A stretch of 64,000 nt of DNA from Candolleomyces eurysporus (Eukaryota > Basidiomycota > Agaricomycetes > Agaricales > Psathyrellaceae). The translations under genes and the position numbers were made by a program. Position 1 is the first letter of the stretch, and each line of letters starts with the position of its first letter. Shown in pieces: positions 10,877 to 23,760 of the stretch. The stretch covers positions 124,001 to 188,000 of the forward strand of contig JANBPK010000810.1 in assembly GCA_027579435.1 (NCBI GenBank). The letters are read 5' to 3'. The notes below the pieces were generated by a model. The model searched no databases and was not told the origin of the DNA. It saw only the letters and a program-made list of their open reading frames with translations.

Positions 10877-13800
10877 ATGAACAGCTCGGTGTTTATATTA
10901 TTCAATGTGGTTGATTGATTGTGGTAGCTCACCTGTCTCTGTCCTCTAGGCTTCTCTGGACTGTCAACTTTTCTTGTCCTTGACGTGTATGAATAGCCTC
11001 CATCTGGAAACAAACGTTAACATTGGATAAAGGGTGACTAATCGCTTTATCCTGAATGAACCGCGAGTTGATCGTAAATATGTACATAGGTTCTCCTTCA
11101 AATTTTCGACATGTGCTAGAAAAGCTCGATTTGGTCCACGGGCGCTCGGTAAACTCCATCGTGTGGGGTGGTATCTGCGACCGCTGCGAAGGACGGATAC
11201 CCAGTCGAAAGGTGGACTCATCAACTCGTGGAGCATTTTCGGATGCAACAATAGAACTCGGGCCCAAGGACTCTTCTGGTGGTCGCCGATTGATAGATGG
11301 TGTTGTCATATTAGGTGGGTCCCACTCAAATGACATTGCAGTAAGTGTTTTACAGTGAAACGTGTATGCCACTGTTGACTTATCTAACTTGATGATAGTC
11401 AATTCGGTCATCTTGATACGCCGCGATGAGCCAAAAGAACTGGAGCTGAGTACCATGTATGTAGCCTTCGCCACCATCACCATCGTCATCATATTCCTTT
11501 TCATACTTGATGTTGATTATCCGAACTCCCTGCGCTTCATCTGCAAGCCATGTTGACAGTTGGGCCCAGCGAACAGCGATGCCAAGATCCATTTTAGGTT
11601 GATCACCCTATGATCCCGCCTTTCGCTGAATGGGAAGGAAAGGAGATTAAGACTCCCCGATCCATGAGCTCATTTGGCTTGTTCCTGCCAATACTGGAAA
11701 CGGAAAAGCTGTTGGATGTTCCTTGAATCATTCCTCGCACATGACCGCCTTGCCCAGTAAGCCACGGGTCTAGCTGTCATGATCAGGTATGTTTAGGGAT
11801 ATGAGGGGTAAGTCCAAGATGGGAATGGCATGGCCGGTGCTTATGAGATAACGTTGGCGCCGGTGGCTGAATGGTTTTTGTGGAAAAGAAAAAAGGACAC
11901 GGCGTTTGTCGAAGGTTCACATGTCATCAACTTTAAGTTCCAATTTAACCTCTCCCCCATCCTTCTCGGACTGGTCCTTTGATTGGGTTAGGCGGTTATC
12001 TGCTAACACCCTTGGAGCCTTTCCCCGTCTTTTTTTTGCGGGAATGGCGGTCTATGGACATGGTACGCGGATCTCCACCGCCTTTGATTCTGTTTAGAAG
12101 CTGTTAATCCAGGTGCGTACGAGTAACTAACAGATGACGATATGTATTGATGATCACAAGTGGATTTATCATTTATTCGAAGAAGAAGGAATCAACGCAA
12201 CATTCAGTGGGTTAGGTATTACCTCCTTCTTAACGTCATATAACACGATATCACGGGCCGTGTCAAGTCAGGTGTGAACGGGGGTGTGGCAACGGTCAAG
12301 ACCCCTTCTTACCCCATGTTCTTCGCGAACATATGTTAAAGCGACCCTAAGTGTAATGTGTTCCATTTTGTCTCCTCATTCCCTCATGTCATCAGTTTCC
12401 GGCACGAGCACCGCCCTGATCTCACATCCCACCTCCACCTCGGAATCGAGATTACCAGAGCGGCGGTGCACCTTGGTCATACACAGGGGAGTCAGGGAGC
12501 CTATAAGCTGTTATGGGCACGGGAACGAGGTGATTTGCATTCTATGTCGCATTTGACTAAGGGTTCCCACTGGACCCCCACAGGGTTCGTATTCGCGAAC
12601 CAATTGCACATCCTGCTCCCACCGGTGGCCACGGTTGGCCACACACAACGACTTGGCTGTTTTTCGAATTCGAAATTTAGAGTTTGCTCGTGAACCCGCA
12701 CTGTCGCCGGACCTGTGCAGAGACAGAGACTCGTTGATAATATAGCTGCCAGGTATCCAGACGTCTCAAACATGTAATGTGCAGATGTATATCCCGAAAC
12801 CGGGGTGTTGTTAGCGGGATGAGGTTAATAATTAGGGGCTCCTTCAGGCCAAGGCGAGGCCATGAAGCCTACGGAAGCACTTTACCGGCCCAGCACCCAC
12901 CGGAAGCGACCACCGCAAGGGAAGAGAGAAAGCCGCAAACCCTCCTGGTTATAATCACCGGCGATCGACCCGCCCCAATCTCGTTGTCCTTTCACAATCG
13001 ATCACATAGCACGCAGAACCAATTTATATTTAACCCGAAGCAACCAAACGATGCAACCTGGCCATAGCAGCTCTCCTCATGCAGTAATGCGGCGCGCGGC
13101 TATATCCATGCATACGCGATCAAACCTCCTGTTCTTCATGTACCAGGGTGACCCGTTTCCCATTTCTTCCAATTGAAAGTACCCGTAGATCCCAATTGAT
13201 GTATCAAACGCCCGTAACTAAACTGGGGGACCTCTCTGTAACCTCTACTTGCCTCGAAACATCTGTACGTCATGAGTCACTTGATTCAAACTTTTACGCA
13301 GTGTGTGTGACAGGAAAGCCTTCCATGGCAAGTATATACATAGCCCCCTTTTTTCTTTCTCTTCGAGACTCGGATCCAGGATCCAGGATTGTAAGCGCGG
13401 CCCATGATCACAAGACATTCGCGGCGGAATGTTATATACCCCTCTCGGGACATGCTTTCTGGCTCTGGAACAGAAGCGTGTCTGGTAAAGGCACCCTCCT
13501 ACTCCATGCGTCCTTTGAGTATTCATGTGTGTGGCAAGCCTCGCTATGGACTGTTATAGAGTTCCCTAACAGGAGAGAAGAAGAGGGGAGCTATAGATCT
13601 GCACATCTCGCTCATTGGATCTTCCATTGGGGCCGATGGGCGCAATCCATCCTGCGGTAGATATCTGATAATAGCGAGATATGAACGGTTCTTGATTGAA
13701 ATAGCTGAGGGCTGGGCGCGGCTTCAGGAATACTGTTATCGAAAACATCACGATGACGACGATAAACCGTGCACACGCAACGCGCAATGATCGTACTTGC

Positions 13801-14127
13801 ATCTTGCTGTGTCAGGCATTTGATATAGATGGAATAAGAAGCCCTGCAGCACCCCACCACGAGCGCCATTAATGTGAAGGACCCACTGGTATGGTTCTAA
13901 TGAAAATGAAACCGGGCTCACACCAAGTTGACGGAACGGGAAAGTAGTACATATAACTAGAACGATGACGACGATTATCTAAATAGCCCTGCGAAACCAA
14001 ACGAAGACGAAATAGACACGCAGCTGGATTCAGTGTGGTCGGAACGCGAAAGCCGAAGAAGGGTTGAGCTCGCCATTCACTTCGCTAACGAAACTGAAGC
14101 TAGAGTGTCCAAAGAGGCGATCCGTTG
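10877..14127. other. Long gene-sparse region
   Basis: 3.2 kb with no gene I can support. The longest frames are minus 10929-11504 (191 residues), plus 11056-11358, minus 11380-11592 (starts MDLGIAVRWAQLSTWLADEA) and plus 13148-13660 (170 residues). They overlap each other and show no known motif. The minus frame at 11592 looks the most protein-like but does not extend cleanly. Gene remnants or a fast-evolving orphan gene are possible. Confidence 0.35.
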
Positions 14128-14913
14128 TCATTTCCCACCTCCCGATCCGCTGGCTGCAGCGCGCTCCTCTTCCTTCTTCTGGTAACGTGGAACCAACGGT
14201 TTGATTATGGGTTTATAGGTGGAACGAGAGAGAGACGGAGACCCAGGACGCGGGCGCAGGTAGGGAAGGGGGAGGTGAAAGTGTGAAAGGATGGAAGGAG
14301 ATAGAAAAGGCAAGGAAGAGGGAGTGATTTAATTAATCCTTCGATCGTGCAGAGCATGGAGGGGGCGTCTCTTACCTTTTGCTTAGCCCGCAAGGCGTCG
14401 GCATCTCTGTTGAAGACCAACGACACATCGGGTGAAAAAAAGGCAGGAGCAGCAATGGAATGCAAAGACATTCAAGTCGTCAGTCAATCGGTCCACGGTC
14501 GGCGTTCAACGGAAACCAAAGGAAAGACAGGAGAAATTGTGAGCCCTTGCAGCCTGAGGCTCGGACCGCAGTCCAGGTGGACACAAGTGTAGTTGAAGAG
14601 CCCGAGGAATGCGGTACCGCGGGGAGGGTGGGCTGCGAGAGATGATCTGCGGGATGATTCCACTTACGCTTCCTTTCTCTTAGCGAGGCTCGTCGCACTC
14701 TCCTTGGGCCCTTTCTTTTGCGCAGCGGCTTTCTTCTGGGCCTTGGCACGATCCGTCTCACGCTGATTTCCTCCTAAATTGTTCGAAGGATCGTTTACAT
14801 CACATCATGTAACAGTTCGTGCAGTCGAGGAGACCAGCAGGTGGCGTAGAAACCCAGTAGCAAGTATAAGAAGACCTGGACATCAACCTGATGGAGTACT
14901 ACTTACGAGTCAT
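14128..14913 (-). CDS. Small EDRK-rich factor (SERF/4F5 family)
   Basis: A 64-residue protein assembled from four exons: 14907-14913 (7 bases), 14668-14773, 14376-14406 (31 bases) and 14128-14178. All three introns have GT-AG ends and phases agree. It starts MTRGNQRETDRAKAQKK, the conserved 4F5 N-terminus (G-N-Q-R-x-x-x-R-x-K). A lysine- and alanine-rich body follows (KRKEADADALRAKQKKKEEE), then a Ser/Gly tail ending SGSGGGK. Family length is about 60-70 residues, so it is complete. SERF proteins are highly charged, disordered nucleic-acid-binding proteins; animal members modify amyloid aggregation. It sits alone in a gene-poor region, and because its exons are so short it is easily missed by gene finders. 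Confidence 0.88.
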
Positions 14914-17188
14914 TATGTGGTCGTAATTAAGAGTTTGAGCAAGAGATGGGCTGTAACGGCAATCCAATTGTAGTTTGTAGAGAAGTTGGTAGCAGATTAC
15001 GGGAGAAGGCGGTCTTGAGGCTGGCAGATGTCCACGTCGCTTTTATTCAGTCGCTTCCCCAACGTTCCCGACGACCACAGGAAAGTGGCTGTGCACTTTT
15101 CGGTCGGAGCTCGAATGACATCAGGAATCCCATCAGGTGCAATTCTCCGGCGTGGATGGAAATCACTCGTCCTTCCTGACTTCAACCTCGTTGCCTCGGG
15201 CTTGTGGGTGGAAGCAGGACAAGGGAACTCGCCATCTCGCCTGTGATTCATTAAAACAAGGTCTTTTGTGTAAGAAGGGTTCGTTTGGAATTTTGATGGT
15301 TGATACGCCCAATTCGTGCTCCTCGAATGGCCTGTGGCTGCACAGTTGGTGGCACTGCAGGGGGAATGAATATATTGAATCGAGATCCGAAGTCGACCCT
15401 ATCACCACCGTGCTTCTGAGCTTATCCCAAACCAGGATTGTGTTACGACACTAAACCAGTCATGAGAACTGTCCAGAATTGAATTGAAGGGACGAAACCG
15501 TTACCTTACATACGCAACCTTGCTCCCATCGCGGCCATCTCCATCGATTGAAGGCGAGAGCGAATAGTTCTGACAAAAAGCCGCCCGTTTGCGGCGGCGA
15601 TACGTTTGTAGTTATCCCGAAATAAAACGTTCACCCTTTATCACCATGGTTCATTCAATGTGAAAAGGAAGAATGCATGGGTGTCAAGAAGTTAAGATTT
15701 GGGGTAGGTCAAGGTGTGGTAACGAGGTAAACTCTTTATCGCCCCCCCCTACTTCGGCAGCTGTAAGTAGGTTCTTTGAATGAAGCCTTCCAGCAGGACG
15801 GCCCAGTGGACCCCAATTCATATACCAACGAAGCCCACTGAGGCTCGCCACGTTGAATGTGTGATTCATCACCCGCTCCCCTAGTACCTCTCGCGATCAT
15901 GTTGTCTCTTCTGCCCAGCCACCTGGAGGAATCCGATGCTTTCGATGCCCATCGCCCGGGGTAAGGGATCGAGGGGGATGTCGGACCGGCCGAGTACAAC
16001 AGGGACCATGGACCCTTGAAGAGAAATACAATCCTATTCTATTCAATGAATCGCCGATGTCACTTGTCTCGACTGTAGGTAGGGTATCATACGGCAGGTA
16101 ACGATATGTTTTAGGTTCCAAGCCCCATCGGCAACTTTCATTCTTAACTTACATATGGTGTGGCACTTGATGAGTGGCGGCAAAAAATAAAGTCTGCTGG
16201 ACGAATCAATTGAAGATTGACCTGGGGCCAGGGTGTCCATGTCAGTTGTTGACAGTCAAATGCAAACGCCCACATTCGATGGTGGTCGCTCGGAGGGTCC
16301 ACTGTCATGTCCCTTTCGGCAGTGGCGGTGAGCGTTAAATCAACGGGCCCACAGCCGACGCGCTAGATTCATCAGCATTCTTTACCATTTGTATTGAACG
16401 ACTCCTTGACATCGGGAACGGAGGGAATAATGTACTCCCGACAACGGTGACTCTGGGATGGAGCTAGCTGTCTGTTGGTGAATCAGGTACGTTATAGCAA
16501 TTTCGCGGAGTATGGACCGACGGATGACATGTAGGGCAAGTGGCAGGTGCACCGAACTGCTGCGGCGATACAAATTGGAGAACAGGATTAGGACGCGGTA
16601 TATTTATGTTATGTCGGCGGGTCCGTGGTGGACTTGTTGAATGGCAACAGTGGCCAGGATCTCGATCGAATCGGAGGTGATAAGATTGGCCAATGAGATG
16701 GGGGGTACCCATTCATGATGACGTGCCTGATGGACGCCAAGTGTGTTACATAAGTGAGACAAAGCGCAGGGAAGCCAAAATATTGCGTTCTAGATCAGTT
16801 CCCCAGAGCCGAAGGAGCGGAGTCGAGCCGGAGTGGGACGGAGAAGAGAAGGGGATGGGCCGAGATGGGATCGGGGGAAGGGAATATAATCGGGGCTTCT
16901 CTGACAGGGCTAATACGAGGAGGCGTCGAATAAACTCTGAAGGGAAATTCTGTTGGAAATGCCCCCGAAAAAGGAAGGCGCACGCGAGAAGAAGACGGTG
17001 GATCTCGATCGCTCAACGGAAACAATCTAAATAGGGGAACACAAAGGCACGCGGAATCTGAGCTTCTGGCTGATCGCCATGATCGTGCGAGGGGAGCCGG
17101 TAGTTGCGCCTGATCTTTAAATACTGCCCATCTTTCCACTCCTGCCTCCCTTTTTCCACACCCGCTCCCCTGCCGCTCCCCCTCAACA
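14914..17188. other. Gene-sparse region upstream of Cyc8
   Basis: 2.3 kb between the SERF start and the Cyc8 start. It must contain both divergent promoters. I see no supported coding sequence; the frames are short and patternless. A pyrimidine-rich stretch directly precedes the Cyc8 ATG (about 17130-17188), as is common upstream of fungal starts. Confidence 0.4.
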
Positions 17189-20100
17189 ATGTCCGTGCGC
17201 CGCGACGTGCGCATGCACGACCCGTCCCCAGCGCCTGGACACCCACACATCGTCCCACACATTCCTTCGACGCCCAACGGCCACCCTGCCACCATCTCGC
17301 CCGCAGTCGCCCCTTCAGCGGTGCCCAATGGCCAACCCCAGACTGTTCTGCAAAAACTCAGCCACGCAAACGAACAGACATGGCTTCTGATAGGCAAGCA
17401 CCCCCCNGCCTTGTCGGATTTTTGCGCGTGCTCATGATCGCTCCTAGGACGAGTCTCCGAGCAGATGGGCGACTTGGAGAATGCGCTCAACGCATATGAA
17501 AACGCGCTTCGGCACAATCCGATGTCTCTGTCAGGCCTTACCCAGGTCGCAGGAATTGCTCGGATCAAGGAAAACTATCCCAAGGTAAGCATTTCGACGC
17601 CCTATTTCGCTCGATTATCCCTGAGCCGTATGAATGATCCCACCCAATGCCGCCGCACCGCGGGTGGCTTGGTTCAATTTCTATCCTTTTTCCCGTATTT
17701 TTGGCCTTCCCCGATTTGATCTTTTCTCATGACGTAATTTTTCCAATTTAGGCAATCGAATACTTTCAGCGAGTGCTAAGTCTGCAAGAAGAGAACGGCG
17801 AGGTATGGAGCGCGTTGGGCCACTGCTATCTCATGCAGGACGACCTGCAAAAGGCCTATTCGGCATACCAGCAAGCCCTCTATCTCCTCCCGAACCCCAA
17901 GGTATGTATCATGTTCTCGAATAGTGGTACGGGTGACTTATGCTGCTGCAGGAGGACCCCAAGCTCTGGTATGGTATCGGCATCCTGTACGATCGCTATG
18001 GCTCCTTGGACCATGCCGAGGAGGCCTTTTCATCGGTGCTGCGTATGGATAAAGGTACGTTCCATGCTACTCATGTCATGGAATTCCGCTCATAGCCTTC
18101 CTAGTTCTTGGTTTGGACTTTGACAAGGCCAACGAGATCTTGTTCCGTCTCGGTATCATTTACAAGCAACAGGGAAAATATGAAGAATCCCTCAGCTGCT
18201 TCGATCGCATTCTCCGGAACCCTCCAAGCCCTCTCGCTCACGCCGACATCTGGTTCCAGATCGGCCACGTCTACGAGCAACAGAAAGACGTATGTTTTTT
18301 CTTCGGTTCCATTTTACTTGTGTGTTCTTAACGCTTCCGTCTAGTATCACCGAGCAAAAGATGCCTACGAACGTGTCGTTGCAGACAACCCAACGCACGC
18401 CAAGGTCCTTCAACAATTGGGATGGTTGTATCATCAGGACGGCTCATCATTCCAAAACCAAGACCTAGCCATCCAATATCTAACGAAGTCTTTGGAGGCT
18501 GGTAAGTAACTGTTTGCTTGCCATGTCAGCAATTTACTCAACTCTTCCTCAGATCCTTCAGATGCACAAAGTTGGTATCTCTTGGGACGCGCTTACATGG
18601 CTGGGTCCAAATACAACAAGGCATACGAAGCGTACCAGCAAGCCGTCTATCGCGATGGTCGTAACCCAACTTTCTGGTGCTCCATTGGAGTTCTCTATTT
18701 CCAGATCAACCAATATCGCGACGCCCTCGACGCCTACTCCCGAGCAATCAGGATCAACCCCTACATCTCGGAGGTCTGGTTTGACCTCGGTTCATTATAC
18801 GAAAGCTGCAACAACCAGATTACCGATGCCATCGACGCGTACGCTCGAGCAAGTGAGCTCGATCCCAACAACCCTGCTATCACGCAGCGCTTACAGCTTC
18901 TGAAGCAAGCGCAAGCCGCTGGAGGACAACTTCCTCCTGCCCCTGGCCCTCAGGACGTTCACCCCACTGCCTACGCTAGTGCAGTGGTCCCTCCTCCTGG
19001 GTTGAACGGGCCCTTGTTGTTGCAAGGTGGCCATCGTGCTGCAATGCGCGCTGATTCAAGGGGACCTCCTGGCGACATTTCGCTACCTCCAGCGCATGTT
19101 GGCAACGGCCGCGTTTCGTCGCCTCCATTCCGGGGTGGACCTCCCCCACCGGTGAACATCGACGAGTCTCGACATCCCTCTTCACATCCACCTCTCGCCC
19201 CAATGGCCGTCGATCGACCACCCATGCACCCTCGAGACTACCATTCGGCTCGCGATGGACCCGGCCGCGGTCCAAGTGGTCATCAAAACATTCTGCTGAG
19301 CCATGGCCCACCTCCCCCAGGACCCGGCGACGATATTCGTCCACCTTTGCACGACCCTTATTATAGTCGATCTCGTCCCGCTCGGTCGCACTCGAATTCA
19401 CCAGCACCGCATAGTGCACGACCCCGGTCGCCGTCTCAACATGGATTCCCCAACTATCCTCCTCCAAGGCAGCATGTTGGACCCGGCCAAGTGATGAATG
19501 GCCAAAGATCGCCTCGCTTGTACCCAGCCACGGAGCCAGGTCGTCACCCTGCAGAGCCGGAGGGGGCCTGGGATCGTGACCGTCGAGGTCCTCCGCCACC
19601 AAATGATCCACGAGAATGGGAGCGCGAACGCCGGATCCGCCACAGCTCCGAATTCCCTCTACCTCATTCTAGTCAAGGAATGTACCCTCCGCAACATTCC
19701 CCTTCTATCAGCCATCGTCCCCATAGTCCTCCACAGCCCTCTCCTCGCTCGCAGCCTGGTCGTTTCTGGGAGTCAAAGCCTGCCACTGCGCCCCCTTCAG
19801 CCCATATGCAACATCGAGCTCCATCCCCTGTTGGTCCCGGTCGCTATGACCCAGCCAGATTTGGGAACCGGGATCGGGATTACGAAGCTGATCGAGGCTA
19901 CCCTCCTTCACCAGAGCATACTCGTGGCGCCCCCCNGTCCCCAATCTTTCGCCAACACACCTCGTCGTTCTGAATCACCTCACCCAAGCCGAAGCGTTGA
20001 AGCGAAGTCAAGGAGACGGGTTAGAGAAAGCAAAGAGCTTGAGATCCAACCTCACCCCCATCAGACGCCTGTTCCTCAACACCCTCCTCCTCCACCGATG

Positions 20101-21240
20101 GCGAGCTCACAATCGTCGACGCCGATTATTCAGGATCCCAGTACGCGGAAGCGACGGAAGAATGTCAGCAGACGAAAGGACGATAGCGGAGGTTCGGAGA
20201 CACCCAAGCCAGAGCCTCAGCGCTCCAACAGCTTCAAGGTGACCCCGTACGATCAGGGAAGCAATGGTTCCTCTGGCTCAGAGCGTAGTAGCTTCAAGCT
20301 CGTTCAATCCCCTGACCCAACTATGGCCGACCACCGCTTTAGGATGCAGCCTCCTTATACAGTTCCCAAGGGCCCCAATTCTCCAGACGAGCGTCAAGGC
20401 TTCAAGCACGCTTCGTCGTACTCATTCAAAGGCTCGCCTGAACCCTCTGCGTCGTCAACGTCGGCTCGTTCGATCCAACCCTCCCCCACCAACGCTGCTC
20501 CTCGCCTGCCTAATAGGCGAACCGACGATGATTACGATGAAGGAGTTAACGCTCCCATGGACCTTTCCCAGCACTCATACCGCCCTGTGCCTCCTCCTGA
20601 GTCCGCTACTCCTGCATCCGAACATGCCGCTCAGTCGCCAATGGTTTCCCCTCGAGCTCCTCAGCAACCCTCTCCTCGCCCTCCTCCATCTCACAGGAAC
20701 TCGGTTTCGAGTAACCTAAGTCACGCGTCTCCTGGTGCCCAAGCTGCTCAATTGAAGAGGCCCAGAAGTCCGGGTGGAGCCAGCGACGAGAGCGAGCAGA
20801 GCAAGAGGTCGAGGACTGACTCGTCACGACGGAGAAGTTCGATGAGTGGTGGGAGGACCCCCGTGCATGGCAGTACGAGACCATCGCCAATTCCTTTCAG
20901 AACTCAGCCAGCATCACATTCACCCGAGGCAAGGAATGTACCTGGGGAGATGTACGAGCGAGCCAGCACACCACCCCTGAACGGCGTCGTCCTGCCGCCC
21001 CACCCAAGGCCTCTCGGTGCGGGACATTCGAGTGCATCGATGCCTCTACCTCCTATCGCAACATTATCGCCACCTGCGAGTCCTCCAGTACACGGAGACG
21101 AGAGGATGTCGATTGATGACCGACGTGGAAGGACGACGTCACCGCCTATGAGGAAGGATCTTGGAGGGCGAGGAATGTCGAGAACGCCTCCGGCCAAACA
21201 TACCCCGTCGCCGCCTATGGAGAAGAAGGAGCAGGCTTGA
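17189..21240 (+). CDS. General transcriptional corepressor Cyc8/Ssn6 (TPR protein)
   Basis: After a proline-rich N-terminus comes an array of about ten tetratricopeptide repeats. Examples are MGDLENALNAYENALRHNP, VWSALGHCYLMQDDLQKAYS, KLWYGIGILYDRYGSLDHAE, LGRAYMAGSKYNKAYEAYQQ and AYARASELDPNNPA. The order and sequence match Ssn6/Cyc8, which joins Tup1 to repress genes when recruited by DNA-binding factors. The long C-terminal half is disordered, rich in Pro, Ser, His and Arg, and ends KKEQA. The first intron (17394-17447) has a GC donor, since only removing GCAAGC..CCTAG restores the repeat WLLIGRVSEQMGDL. The N at 19936, in a C run, shifts the frame by one: the frame before it soon stops at 19973, while the one after it runs on to 21240. 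I read this as a homopolymer-length error in one gene. Confidence 0.93.
17394..17447 (+). other. GC-AG intron in the Cyc8 gene
   Basis: The exon ends ATAG and is followed by GCAAGC; the acceptor is CTCCTAG. No GT donor restores the TPR reading here. A strong AG/GCAAG context is typical of GC-AG introns. An N lies inside the intron at 17407. Confidence 0.75.
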
Positions 21241-21782
21241 ATTTTGTATTCTTTTTCACTTTTCGTGGCCGGTCATTTTGGACCCATTTTCAGTGACTTT
21301 CGGTTCTTGTTTGTGCTTGCGCCTATGCAATATGCCCACCTTCCTCTTTTTGCCTGTATATTCTTATCATATATCTCATTCGCACACTCTATTCGTATGA
21401 TGCCTTCATGACCTTTATGACCCCCCGCAATCACATCTGTGTCTTTCTTCGGCCCAATTCTTGCACATACATCCTGTACTTTCATTCGTCAAGTCAGCGT
21501 CCTCTACAAACACACCGTTGTCACCTTCATTCACGAGCTACCCTCTTACATACATTTCTGCCGCTTTATTCGATAACATTATTATCTTGTGCATGTCGAT
21601 TTTCTTGCGAATCCAATGATTTCTTGAGTCTCACCTCAGAGAAAACGCACAATTGAGTTAAATCAATAAACCAAAAGTGTTCTATAAAATCGTAGGACAC
21701 AAATGAAGCAAGGTCATAAGCACATTATAAAAAGCAACAGCGCGGTGACAAAGTAAGATCTAGGCCATTGAACCAAGGCTCA
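21241..21782. other. Convergent 3' regions of Cyc8 and BCAT
   Basis: 540 bases of T-rich sequence between two convergent genes, presumably both 3' UTRs and poly(A) signals. No coding signal. Confidence 0.5.
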
Positions 21783-23760
21783 TTAAACCTCGACACTCCA
21801 ATCGCTCTTGATATCCCCCNGTCTGCCTACCCACAAGCTCCTTCCAAATAGGCCTGCTGATAGGACCCATACCATCCTCGCCCGTAGGGATATGTACGTC
21901 CTCACCCAGATACCCAATCCTATCCACGGGGCTGATAACAGCTGCCGTACCAGCTCCGAACATCTCGACAAGTGTCCCGTTCTTCGAAGCCTCTTTCACT
22001 TCTGCCATGGTCACAGGGCGTTCGGAGACAGTGACTTTGGAGGGGAGATCAGGAATAACGGAGGATGAGGAAGAATGCTGCCGGGCGAGGGAGAGGACGC
22101 TATCGCGCGTCACACCGGGGAGGATCATACCGTCCAATGGGGGCGTTACGAGTTCGTAGCCTGGTCGAAAAGAGTGTGTTAGTTTCTTTCGTTCCTGTAG
22201 AGATTGGAGAGAGAGACTTAAAAAAACTTACTTCCATCCGCCTTCTTGAAAACGACAAACAAGTTCATAGTGCCCACTTCGGTGAGGTAATGCTCAGGAC
22301 CGTGTAACCAGAGGTTCTGTGCGTATCCGAGTTCAGCTGCTTCCTTTTGAGGGAGGATTCCAGGTGCATAGTTTACGCCGAGCTTGTAAGCACCAGTGCC
22401 TAAAAAANTAACATTTGGGAAAAAAAAGAAGACGAAAAGGCGAAGGGAATACTGACCTCCAGGAACAGCTCTCACATACTCGGTGGTGCCATAAAGCGAT
22501 ACGGGCTTGAATCCGTTGGGGTAGTAGGGGCCGACGGGACTGAGGATGACGAAAAGGAGAGCTTCGTTCGGTGGGCCGACGCCTACAGCTTTCTGGGTTC
22601 CGACTAGCGTTATCGGCAAAAATTAAGAGTCAAATTCGATTTCAAATTGAACAGAGGCAGCATAAGGTTCGTCAGTAACCAGGACAAAAGACCAAAAGAG
22701 GATAGAACTAGACATACTGAGTGTAGGCCGAACATACAGACTATGTCCCGGTTCCTTCGGTATCCAGCTCTTGTCGATCCTAATAAGCTGCTTGATGATC
22801 TCGAGCAGTGCTTCCCCATCGAAAGTCTACCCGCAGAAGGAGCAAAAAANGTTCATATCAGTGGATTCCGCCGCGGTATGAATCGGTCGGCAAGTAGTAG
22901 CATGGATCCGTATCGGAAATGACGGTCGAAAAATAGATAACCAGACTAGACACATGTACCATACAGCGAAACGAACAAACAGGGATAGCAGCCGAGAAGA
23001 GAAGGGAGCGAAATAGCAGACAAAGGAAAGACCACTCACAGGAAGCGCAATCCTCGCCGCACTAGTGTTCATCCGCTTCATGTTCATATCCGGACGGAAC
23101 AAAGTGACCCTCCCATCATCGTGTCTGTATGCCTTCATTCCCTCAAAGATCGTCTGGGCATAGTGGAGAACGGTACAACTGGGCTCGAGTTCGAGTGGAC
23201 CATCTGGTAAGGAAAAAAAAGGTAGGGTGAGTAATTGAGCAATGAGGTGAGGCGACCGAAGGGGTGCGCGGTGTATGTCGTACTCACAGGGTTGAATTCG
23301 TGGGACACCCCATCCAGACACGACGTCCCAAGGAATAGTCAACATATGGTCAGTCTAACCGCACGTATGTCCCCCGAGAGGTTCGTTCAGTCAGCTATCA
23401 TATCCCATAAACAAAAGATACGGAGGGCACTCACGAAGGTATGCCCAAATTTCAGACTGGCAGAGGGAGGGGGAACACCAGGCTTTGTCGTTTGGACAAT
23501 CTCAACCCGCGAAGGCTACACACACAGAGATAGAAACACTCATGAGCACTAGAACGAACAGAGAAAAGGGAGAGAAAGCAACAAGAAAGTTAACATACGT
23601 CGATATCAGCTAGCTTAGCACTCCCAGAGCTCATAAACCGAAGGGGGACATTCTTGCTGCTCGAAGTGATAGTAACACAAGCAGGCGTAACAAGCCTCAA
23701 CCTATGCTGCCTAGTACTCCTAGCTGAGCGCAGGGTAGACCGGAAAAGACTGAGAGACAT
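21783..23760 (-). CDS. Branched-chain amino acid aminotransferase (BCAT)
   Basis: The start at 23760 (MSLSLFRSTLRSARSTRQHR) gives an Arg/Ser-rich mitochondrial-type presequence. Exons then read FGHTFTDHMLTIPWD, LEPSCTVLHYAQTIFEGMKA, MNMKRMNTSAARIALP, TGAYKLGVNYAPGILPQKEA (the lysine that binds PLP) and HYLTEVGTMNLFVVF, followed by DGMILPGVTRDSVL and EMFGAGTAAVISPVDRI. This is a fold-type IV aminotransferase that makes or breaks down Leu, Ile and Val using glutamate/2-oxoglutarate. Ns near 22408 and 22851 fall in introns. The N at 21820, in a C run near the C-terminus, shifts the frame; reading past it restores GDIKSDWSVEV and the stop at 21783-21785. Confidence 0.94.

Noticed and set aside
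10929..11504. Minus-strand frame of 191 residues
   Set aside because: An overlapping plus frame looks equally coding, neither extends into a clean spliced model, and no family is recognised.
16795..17568. Long minus-strand frame of 257 residues
   Set aside because: It crosses the first exons of Cyc8 in antisense, has an N inside, and shows no domain.
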